Of a stretch of DNA of 17,518 nucleotides, positions 1 through 4,658 are shown one piece after another. Position numbers and translations under genes: made by a program. How positions within the stretch are numbered: position 1 is the first letter of the stretch; each line of letters starts with the position of its first letter. This DNA is from Deltaproteobacteria bacterium (GTDB lineage: Bacteria > Desulfobacterota > Desulfobulbia > Desulfobulbales > BM004), in NCBI GenBank assembly GCA_020346205.1, contig CP070776.1, positions 984,538 to 1,002,055 of the forward strand. Reading direction: 5' to 3'. The notes under the pieces are model-generated. The model was given only the letters and a program-made list of their open reading frames with translations, had not been told where the DNA came from and did not search any database.

Positions 1-1
1 A

Positions 2-469
2 ATGTATTCAATTATTAATTCTGCAGCCATTGCCTATAAGGACGCCATTCCGACTGACAGGTGGAAAGAGCCCTATATGCCTAAGGATGAACTTGCTAAA
101 GAGATCGAGGCAGGTGTAGTTTTCTGGTGCTGGGAAGAGAAAGGAGATATTCTCGGTGTCATGGGAATCCAGGATATTAAGGACGTAACTTTAATACGCC
201 ACGCCTATACACAACCCAAATACCAGAGAAAGGGTATCGGATCAAAATTGTTACGCCATCTTGCCGCCAAGACAGAAAGACCCCTGCTTATGGGGACCTG
301 GGCAGATGCAAAATGGGCTGTAAGTTTTTATGAGAAGCATGGATTTAAACTTGTTACAGAAGATGAAAAAAATTTTCTTCTGCGAAAATACTGGAATATA
401 CCTGAAAGGCAGGTCGAAACATCGGTTGTCCTCAGCAACACCCCTGTGAAAAGGCTTATAACAGACTAA
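2..469 (+). CDS. GNAT-family N-acetyltransferase (5'-truncated by window edge)
   Basis: Acetyl-CoA-dependent acyl transfer to an unknown amine. The acetyl-CoA pyrophosphate-loop motif is visible as QRKGIG (residues 75-80 of the visible frame), preceded by the beta-4 strand VTLIRHAYTQP and followed by the helix SKLLRHL; a later FYEKHGFK segment (about 109-116) is the usual beta-6/alpha-4 GNAT signature. The ATG at position 2 opens the visible frame, but related proteins usually carry about ten more residues (an IRxAxxxD-type strand) before the YSIIN segment, so the true start is probably outside the window. The stop is TAA. The substrate cannot be inferred; the next gene starts 38 bp downstream on the same strand, which may or may not mean co-transcription. 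Confidence 0.85.
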   Translation: MYSIINSAAIAYKDAIPTDRWKEPYMPKDELAKEIEAGVVFWCWEEKGDILGVMGIQDIKDVTLIRHAYTQPKYQRKGIGSKLLRHLAAKTERPLLMGTWADAKWAVSFYEKHGFKLVTEDEKNFLLRKYWNIPERQVETSVVLSNTPVKRLITD

Positions 470-507
470 TTACAGCAGGCTATATAACCCGACAGACAAC
501 AATAAGC

Positions 508-1065
508 ATGATGCAGGCAATATCGCGTTTCATTTTAAGAGTGTTTGGCTGGCAGGCAGAACTGGCCGTTCAAATGGTTGATAAGTGTGTGCTCGTGGGG
601 GCTCCGCATACAACTAACTGGGATTTCCCCCTTGCCATTCTAGGTATGTCTGCCATGGGCATTAAGTTCAACTGGGTGGCAAAACATACACTTTTCCGGT
701 GGCCCCTGGGTATTATTATGCGCGCCCTCGGAGGCATTCCTTTAGATAGAAAGACCGGTGGAGCTGGTTTTGCATTAAAGGCGGTTGAAAAATTTCATTT
801 GCCCGATAGCTTTATACTCGCTATTGCACCTGAAGGTACACGGCATAGAACCGATCACTGGAAATCAGGCTTCTACAAGATTGCACTCAAAAGCAATGTC
901 CCAATTGCATTGGGCTATGTTGACTATAAAAAAAAGAAAATAGGGATTGGGAAATTATTTACGCCAACAGGTGACAAGAATAAAGACTTTCTACTGGTGA
1001 AAAATTTTTACGCCGACAAATCAGGTAAGTATCCTGAAAAACAGGGAAAAATAAGGTTCAGCTAG
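508..1065 (+). CDS. PlsC-like lysophospholipid/glycerol acyltransferase
   Basis: Small (185 aa) member of the glycerophosphate/lysophosphatidate acyltransferase superfamily. The catalytic HX4D motif is present as H34-TTNW-D39, the block II region as GGIPLDR (75-81), and the phosphate-binding EGTR motif as E109-G-T-R112. It probably transfers an acyl chain to a lipid at the cytoplasmic membrane; this short subfamily lacks the long transmembrane N-terminus of classical PlsC, though the first 20 residues are amphipathic or hydrophobic. Two consecutive ATGs (508 and 511) are possible starts and no clear Shine-Dalgarno precedes either. The exact acyl acceptor cannot be read from sequence. The next gene follows after 13 bp, which suggests an operon. 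Confidence 0.85.
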   Translation: MMQAISRFILRVFGWQAELAVQMVDKCVLVGAPHTTNWDFPLAILGMSAMGIKFNWVAKHTLFRWPLGIIMRALGGIPLDRKTGGAGFALKAVEKFHLPDSFILAIAPEGTRHRTDHWKSGFYKIALKSNVPIALGYVDYKKKKIGIGKLFTPTGDKNKDFLLVKNFYADKSGKYPEKQGKIRFS

Positions 1066-1078
1066 TTGGACAAAAAAC

Positions 1079-1597
1079 ATGGCAAATTCAGAAAATACAA
1101 AAACCACTTTGGAACAGGCAGGGGAAAACCTGTTCAACTTTGCCGTTGACCGTGAGGATGTGAAGACTCTTATTGAACATTTGCCCAGTGAAGCAAAATG
1201 TACACCTGCAGCAATTGAATACGAACTCCAACTGCTGAAAATTATTTCCACAGGCTGGTCAATATCATTTTTTATGGATAACAGTTCCCTTAAGGATAAG
1301 CTTGCAGATAATTTCTGGAAACAGATCCATGAGTTTTCAGCAAGCCTGTCTGAAACAACCGGACTCATGACCGGGCAGAACATTGACTATTTTCAGATTT
1401 TAAAGAGCCGCTTGGATATGTACGTGGCCGCATTGACTGAAAAGCCAGAAGCAACTGAGCCGGCTTCTGTAGTAGGACCTGCGTTTGCCAAATTTTGTGG
1501 GGACCCTGATGATATATTCAGTGTCATGACCGGCTCGAGAATGTTCCTTTTAACTGTTGCCAGGGTTAAGGAATATTTAGAGTCTGTTGAGTTGTAA
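1079..1597 (+). CDS. Hypothetical protein, 172 aa, soluble and helical
   Basis: I do not recognise this protein. It begins 13 bp after the acyltransferase stop, so it is probably translated from the same message, although no clear ribosome binding site is seen. There is no signal peptide or convincing membrane helix. The sequence is rich in predicted helix: an N-terminal acidic segment, a central segment with GWSISFF (about 60-66), then [17 protein letters not shown] (about 73-89), a Pro/Ala/Glu linker ([11 protein letters not shown], about 121-131) and a C-terminal domain with [11 protein letters not shown]. Codon use resembles its neighbours and the frame is open throughout, supporting a real gene. 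The antisense frame here (1021-1383) has no recognisable feature and is discounted. Confidence 0.7.
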   Translation: MANSENTKTTLEQAGENLFNFAVDREDVKTLIEHLPSEAKCTPAAIEYELQLLKIISTGWSISFFMDNSSLKDKLADNFWKQIHEFSASLSETTGLMTGQNIDYFQILKSRLDMYVAALTEKPEATEPASVVGPAFAKFCGDPDDIFSVMTGSRMFLLTVARVKEYLESVEL

Positions 1598-1626
1598 TTG
1601 CCTACTCATTACTCAACAGACAACCG

Positions 1627-1640
1627 ATATTAGGTAATAT
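1627..1640. repeat. Short inverted repeat upstream of ppnP
   Basis: ATATTA-GG-TAATAT, two 6-bp arms around a GG centre, lies 10 bp upstream of the ppnP Shine-Dalgarno. It could be a small operator or a chance AT-rich palindrome; nothing else in the sequence decides this. Confidence 0.3.
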
Positions 1641-1650
1641 TTATTTCATT

Positions 1651-1656
1651 AAGGAG
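1651..1656 (+). promoter_or_regulatory. Strong Shine-Dalgarno of ppnP
   Basis: AAGGAG lies 6 nt before the ATG at 1663. It fixes the start of the interrupted ppnP frame and shows that its translation initiation signals are intact even though the frame is broken downstream. Confidence 0.85.
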
Positions 1657-1662
1657 AAACAT

Positions 1663-1977
1663 ATGACTGAATTTATCAATGTCACTGTAATCAAAAAAGC
1701 AAATGTATATTTTGACGGGATGGTCACCTCTAGAACAGTGCCATTTTCCGATGGCTCAAAAAAGACACTCGGCATCATGTTGCCAGGTGAATATGAATTT
1801 AATACAGATGACAAGGAGATTATGGAAATAATAGCTGGAGATCTTGATGTCCAGATACCCGAAGGAGATGGCTGACAGAAGATCGAAGGCGGTGAGTCAT
1901 TCGAGGTCCCGGCTAATTCCAAGTTCAGCCTGCGTGTTAAAACTCCTACAGACTATTGCTGTTCATATATAAAATAG
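1663..1977 (+). pseudogene. ppnP: Pyrimidine/purine nucleoside phosphorylase PpnP with in-frame UGA
   Basis: PpnP (formerly YaiE, DUF1255) is a small cupin that phosphorolyses nucleosides to base plus ribose-1-phosphate. The frame opens well (strong SD, ATG 1663) and reads the family signature, including [24 protein letters not shown] and [15 protein letters not shown]. It then meets TGA at 1873-1875 (codon 71) and continues in the same frame as [19 protein letters not shown] to TDYCCSYIK and TAG at 1975-1977. Family members have Trp at the interrupted position (E. coli DWQVYEAGS), so one G-to-A change turned TGG into TGA. The whole frame would be 104 aa, near the usual 94-105. The short product lacks the conserved C-terminal cupin strands. 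Downstream residues are undamaged, so this is a very recent nonsense mutation, a sequencing error, or a site of readthrough. TGA is a normal stop elsewhere here (moxR-like gene, aroK, rmuC). Confidence 0.85.
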
Positions 1978-2014
1978 TTCCCAAACATACATCTTATATT
2001 TTACAATATGTAAC

Positions 2015-2046
2015 TACTTGACAAGTATAGACAAAGTTATTATTTA
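2015..2046 (+). promoter_or_regulatory. Sigma-70-type promoter of the tetR-like gene
   Basis: A perfect -35 TTGACA (2018-2023) is separated by 17 bp from a weak -10 TATTTA (2041-2046). The -35 sits inside its own small palindrome TACTTG-A-CAAGTA (2015-2027). Transcription would start near 2053, within the left arm of the large palindrome described separately, so repressor bound there would block initiation. Confidence 0.55.
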
Positions 2047-2082
2047 TGAACATGTTCATTTAGTGAACATGTTCATAAATAA
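2040..2082. promoter_or_regulatory. Nested palindromic operator upstream of the tetR-like gene
   Basis: A perfect inverted repeat with 19-bp arms (TTATTTATGAACATGTTCA at 2040-2058 and its reverse complement at 2064-2082) and a 5-bp TTTAG spacer. Each arm contains TGAACATGTTCA, itself a perfect 12-bp palindrome (2047-2058 and 2064-2075), so the site is two identical dimer targets 17 bp apart centre to centre. It overlaps the -10 and predicted start site and ends 6 bp before the tetR ATG. This is the expected layout of an autoregulatory TetR operator bound by two dimers. Binding by the adjacent regulator is inferred. In RNA the right part would form a hairpin just before the start codon. Confidence 0.75.
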
Positions 2083-2088
2083 AGCACA

Positions 2089-2721
2089 ATGGTTACCCGC
2101 CCCCTTAAAAAAAGCAGCCGCCGGCAAATGCAGAAAGATGAAACCCGGAGGATCATATTAGCCTCCGCGTATTCACTTTTTGGACTCAAGGGCTATGAAA
2201 AAACCACTATGCGTGAACTTGCCGAACGTGCAGATGTGGGCCTGGGTACTATTTTCAAGCATTTCCCCGACAAACCCTCACTGCTGATCAACTCTTTTCG
2301 AGAAGATATCCAGGCAATAATCCAGAACTGCTTTAATACCCTGCCTCAAACAAACATAAAAATGCAATTGGCTCATGTTGCCACGGAGTTGTATCATTTT
2401 TTGGGTCATAACCCCTTGTTTTCCAGAACCCTGATTAAAGAATCTCTTTTCCTGCAGGAAAACCATAACGAGTTGCTGAATGTGGAGGGTCTGTTCCTTA
2501 TTGATAAAATTGAAAAACTGTTCCAGGATGCAATTGACAGAACGGAACTTGATCCCAGTACAGATTGCAGTACAGCTGCTCTGACATGCATGTCATTTTT
2601 TCTGCTTGGACTAATTGGAGGATTACGAAGCTCTGAGTTTGATGTAAAGAAACAGACCCTTCTCTTTGCTTCACTCCTTGATAAACACCTCTCAAGTTTT
2701 ACGAAGCAAAACAACCTTTAA
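2089..2721 (+). CDS. TetR/AcrR-family transcriptional regulator
   Basis: A 210-residue ligand-responsive DNA-binding repressor. The N-terminal TetR helix-turn-helix runs from about residue 18 to 65: helix 1 TRRIILASAYSLFGLKGYEKTT, helix 2 MRELAERADV, recognition helix GLGTIFKHFPDKPSLL. It is preceded by a basic tail (RPLKKSSRRQ) that may contact the minor groove. The rest is the variable helical ligand and dimer domain, whose effector cannot be inferred. ATG 2089 is chosen because it keeps the basic tail; the only nearby alternative is Met14 (2128), and neither has a good Shine-Dalgarno. The gene sits directly behind a nested palindrome likely to be its own operator. The small membrane protein 29 bp downstream is the only obvious co-transcribed target. 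Confidence 0.9.
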   Translation: MVTRPLKKSSRRQMQKDETRRIILASAYSLFGLKGYEKTTMRELAERADVGLGTIFKHFPDKPSLLINSFREDIQAIIQNCFNTLPQTNIKMQLAHVATELYHFLGHNPLFSRTLIKESLFLQENHNELLNVEGLFLIDKIEKLFQDAIDRTELDPSTDCSTAALTCMSFFLLGLIGGLRSSEFDVKKQTLLFASLLDKHLSSFTKQNNL

Positions 2722-2730
2722 GATCAGTTT

Positions 2731-2752
2731 ATGATCAACGGCCTTCGATCAT
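2731..2752 (+). repeat. Stem-loop covering the start codon of the small membrane gene
   Basis: ATGATC (2731-2736) and GATCAT (2747-2752) can pair as a 6-bp stem with a 10-nt loop; the 3' arm includes the first two bases of the ATG at 2751. If formed in mRNA it would partly hide the start codon. No Shine-Dalgarno is seen here, so expression may depend on translation of the upstream tetR frame. Confidence 0.3.
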
Positions 2753-2912
2753 GAAAAAATTAATAATAATTCTCTGTGTCTCGCTTTTCAGCTGGGGAGG
2801 TTGGTGGCTTGGTGCGCGGTTCGGTCTGATGACCGGTTACCTGACAAGTTTTGTGGGAAGTCTAATAGGTGTATATGTCGGGGTCCGTATCAACAGGGAA
2901 TATATGACCTGA
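2751..2912 (+). CDS. Small two-helix membrane protein, 53 aa
   Basis: A short open frame beginning MKKLIIILCVSLFSW and ending VRINREYMT. Two hydrophobic segments are visible: residues 3-21 (LIIILCVSLFSWGGWWLG) and 26-45 (rich in Gly, Val, Leu and Ile), separated by ARFG and followed by a charged RINRE tail. The positive N-terminus (MKK) and glycine spacing (GG, G, G) fit a helical hairpin in the cytoplasmic membrane. Small proteins of this pattern, ending in GVYVGVRINR, are familiar to me as uncharacterised conserved proteins, so it is probably real although short. It starts 29 bp after the tetR stop on the same strand and ends before a bidirectional terminator. Function unknown. Confidence 0.65.
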   Translation: MKKLIIILCVSLFSWGGWWLGARFGLMTGYLTSFVGSLIGVYVGVRINREYMT

Positions 2913-2944
2913 CAACAGGTACAATGCATATGTTAATGAACAAA

Positions 2945-2976
2945 AAAGGCGCTCTCGATTGCACGAAAGCGCCTTT
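2945..2976. terminator. Bidirectional intrinsic terminator
   Basis: A perfect 9-bp stem, AAAGGCGCT (2945-2953) with AGCGCCTTT (2968-2976), lies between the convergent tetR/membrane-protein genes and the zraP-like gene. On the minus strand the stem ends in a run of six Us; on the plus strand it is followed by UUU only. It is therefore a strong terminator for the zraP-like gene and a weaker one for the plus-strand operon. Confidence 0.8.
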
Positions 2977-2997
2977 ACAATTAAGGAAGGGGAAAAA

Positions 2998-3405
2998 TTA
3001 CCAGCCGCGTCTGCCGCAGTTGCCAAATCCTGGACCGCGTCCATATCCATACCTGGGGCTACCCTCAAAAGTCTTTTCAGCTTTTTCTTCCATCGTGGTC
3101 TGTAGGTCGTAAAGATCACCAGTGAGTTTTGCTACTTTCTTTTCATCAGGGTTATCCTGCTGCATCAAAGCATTAAGCTCACTTCTTTTTACAACGATAT
3201 CTTTTCTTAACTCTTTGGTTTCTTCAAAGAATGCTGCAGATTTCTCATCGTCTTTTTCATAATAGTTTTCACAATACTTGCCGCCTCCGCAATTACCATA
3301 TCCGGGGCCGGGACCATAGCCATAATTGCCGCGGGCGTTTGCCATGGAAAGACCACTAAATCCAATTGCCCCAATAAGGGCTGCTGCTACTAAATACTTT
3401 TTCAT
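2998..3405 (-). CDS. ZraP/Spy/CpxP-like periplasmic metal-stress protein
   Basis: A 135-residue exported protein. Residues 1-24 form a signal peptide (MKK, hydrophobic VAAALIGAIGFSGL, cleavage after ANA). The mature protein has a Gly/Tyr-rich N-terminus (NYGYGPGPGYGNCGGGKYC) with C39 and C45, a charged helical hairpin (about 50-112, KELRKDIVVKRSELNALMQQ then KKVAKLTGDLYDLQTTMEEKAE), and a Gly-rich tail with C130 (GFGNCGRRGW). This is the layout of periplasmic zinc-resistance/heavy-metal-sensor proteins that act as chaperones or metal buffers in envelope stress. The start is the ATG at 3405, with GGAGG 8 nt upstream; an in-frame TTG further up lies inside that ribosome site. Metal binding by the Cys/Tyr-rich ends is inferred. 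No two-component regulator is adjacent. Confidence 0.8.
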   Translation of the reverse strand: MKKYLVAAALIGAIGFSGLSMANARGNYGYGPGPGYGNCGGGKYCENYYEKDDEKSAAFFEETKELRKDIVVKRSELNALMQQDNPDEKKVAKLTGDLYDLQTTMEEKAEKTFEGSPRYGYGRGPGFGNCGRRGW

Positions 3406-3503
3406 TAAAACAACCTCCAAAAATTTATGCCTTTGTTAATAGTTAAAATGGCAAGAGCCACCTTGTTAAAAAATGCTTTAGGTCTATTCATCGGCATATA
3501 TAA

Positions 3504-3519
3504 TCCAAGAAGTGTGCCA
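3504..3519 (-). promoter_or_regulatory. Candidate sigma-54 (-24/-12) promoter for the zraP-like gene
   Basis: Read on the minus strand, TGGCACACTTCTTGGA matches the sigma-54 consensus TGGCACG-N4-TTGCA except for A for G in the -24 box and GG for GC in the -12 box; the -24 GG and -12 pair are correctly spaced by 10 nt. It would give a leader of roughly 90 nt. ZraP in enterobacteria is driven by a sigma-54 activator (ZraR), so the assignment is plausible, but the altered -12 base lowers confidence. Confidence 0.35.
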
Positions 3520-3612
3520 CACTTAGAACTCCATCATACAATTTTTATTTTCTCTTTTAATTTCAACACAATAAAATTTCTCAGACCTGCATTAAGTCAA
3601 AATCTCAATGGT

Positions 3613-3621
3613 AGTTAACTG
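3613..3621. promoter_or_regulatory. Third copy of the AGTTAACTG element
   Basis: AGTTAACTG matches 9 of 10 bases of the CAGTTAACTG unit that occurs twice at 3710-3740 and shares the following GC base pair. It may be an upstream auxiliary site for the same DNA-binding protein. Confidence 0.35.
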
Positions 3622-3707
3622 GCGAAAAACTACCCGGATTGAAAATTAATTAGAGAATATTCTTTACCCGTTAAAGGATATTAACCTAAGAAATACAAAG
3701 AAAATCA

Positions 3708-3742
3708 AACAGTTAACTGCCACAATGTGGCAGTTAACTGTT
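3708..3742. promoter_or_regulatory. Nested palindrome upstream of the moxR-like gene
   Basis: A perfect inverted repeat with 17-bp arms (AACAGTTAACTGCCACA at 3708-3724; reverse complement at 3726-3742) around a single A. Each arm carries CAGTTAACTG, a perfect 10-bp palindrome (3710-3719 and 3731-3740), placed 21 bp apart centre to centre, two DNA turns. A -10-like TATATT follows at 3744-3749. No U-run follows, so it is not a standard terminator. It is best read as a tandem operator controlling the moxR-like gene, 103 bp before its start codon; the binding protein is unknown and the motif differs from the tetR-associated one. Confidence 0.6.
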
Positions 3743-3836
3743 GTATATTTATTCCCAGGGCAATGTTGTCTTCTCTAAAAAACCAAAAGTTGTAAAAATG
3801 AAAATCATTCTTACTGTTTCCCACAAATATACTTTT

Positions 3837-3841
3837 GGAGG
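3837..3841 (+). promoter_or_regulatory. Ribosome binding site fixing the moxR-like start
   Basis: GGAGG lies 4 nt before ATG 3846. The open frame extends upstream to 3741, but the upstream residues are not family-like, so this site decides the start. Confidence 0.75.
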
Positions 3842-3845
3842 GACC

Positions 3846-4646
3846 ATGCAGCACCTGAATGAATATATGATAAACGATGAGCCGTTCTACCTTGCCCAGG
3901 GGGATGAAATATTTATTGCCGAAGCAGCTTATGAACACACAATTCCCTTGCTATTAAAGGGGCCGACTGGCTGCGGCAAGACCCGTTTCATGCAGCATCT
4001 GGCCTGGAAGCTTCAGCGCCCTCTGGTGACGGTTTCATGTCATGATGATCTTTCCACCAGCGACCTTGTAGGCCGATACCTAGTCAAGGGGGGAGAGGCG
4101 ATCTGGGTGGACGGCCCACTGACCATGGCCGTCAGACATGGAGCAGTCTGCTATTTGGACGAAATTGTCGAGGCCCGCAAGGACACTACAGTTGTTATCC
4201 ATCCCCTGGCTGATGACAGGCGTGAACTGCCAATAGAAAAATTGGGAGAGCAACTCCACGCGCCTCCAGAGTTTATGCTGGCAATTTCTTACAACCCCGG
4301 CTACCAGAGTGTCCTCAAGGACCTTAAGCAGTCTACCAGGCAGCGCTTCATCTCCCTTGAGTTCAACTATCCCAAACAGGAACAGGAAACTGAGATTGTT
4401 CAGCATGAATCAGGAGTTGATAAAGCAACCGCAGAAATGCTTGTGCGTCTTGCGGCCATGACCAGAAATCTCAAGGATGCAGGTCTGCCAGAAGGTGCAA
4501 GCACAAGACTGTTGATCCATGCAGGCAAACTCATGCAAAGCGGTATGAACTCCAGACGTGCCTGCCGTGCCGCAATTAGCGAAACCCTCACCGACGATCA
4601 AGAGTTGCTGGCCTCAGTAAACGAGATGATAAATTCCCTCTTCTGA
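3846..4646 (+). CDS. MoxR-family AAA+ ATPase, CbbQ/NorQ type
   Basis: A 266-residue AAA+ ATPase, the exact size class of CbbQ/NirQ/NorQ/GpvN. Walker A is GPTGCGKT (39-46), Walker B VCYLDE (101-106) preceded by the HGA segment, sensor 1 is ISYNPGYQ (N150), arginine-finger region STRQRF (163-168), and sensor 2 lies around GASTRLL (217-223). Members form hexamers that, with a VWA-domain partner, use ATP to remodel or insert metal into a client enzyme: RuBisCO for CbbQO, nitric-oxide reductase for NorQD. The partner gene starts 12 bp downstream. Neither client gene is in this window, so the true substrate is unknown and no gene symbol is given. ATG 3846 is chosen for its GGAGG; the gene stops at TGA. 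Upstream lies a tandem palindrome likely to regulate it. Confidence 0.9.
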   Translation: MQHLNEYMINDEPFYLAQGDEIFIAEAAYEHTIPLLLKGPTGCGKTRFMQHLAWKLQRPLVTVSCHDDLSTSDLVGRYLVKGGEAIWVDGPLTMAVRHGAVCYLDEIVEARKDTTVVIHPLADDRRELPIEKLGEQLHAPPEFMLAISYNPGYQSVLKDLKQSTRQRFISLEFNYPKQEQETEIVQHESGVDKATAEMLVRLAAMTRNLKDAGLPEGASTRLLIHAGKLMQSGMNSRRACRAAISETLTDDQELLASVNEMINSLF

Positions 4647-4658
4647 TTCAAATTCTTC

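Larger units (their letters stand above)
3406..3845. other. Gene-free control region between divergent zraP-like and moxR-like genes
   Basis: About 440 bp with no convincing gene; a 63-codon frame at 3427-3618 has no ribosome site or recognisable content. The region is AT-rich and contains the candidate sigma-54 promoter of the zraP-like gene, an AGTTAACTG element at 3613-3621, the nested palindrome at 3708-3742 and the ribosome site of the moxR-like gene. Confidence 0.6.

Noticed and set aside
1876..1912. Possible selenocysteine insertion at the ppnP UGA: a weak stem (GATC/GGTC and GAA/TTC around a GGCGGTGAGTCA loop) lies just downstream.
   Set aside because: The family has Trp here, not Cys, the stem has an internal bulge and a wobble pair, and no Sec function is known for PpnP.
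1663..1977. Alternative genetic code with UGA read as Trp or Gly.
   Set aside because: UGA is the natural stop of several intact genes here (moxR-like, rmuC, aroK, dikinase), and Trp is otherwise encoded by TGG.
2040..2082. The tetR-upstream palindrome as an intrinsic terminator or phage attachment site.
   Set aside because: It is AT-rich, has no U-run, overlaps promoter elements, and no integrase or duplicated flank is present.
3427..3618. 63-codon plus-strand frame in the zraP/moxR control region.
   Set aside because: No Shine-Dalgarno, no recognisable content, and it overlaps the probable zraP-like promoter.
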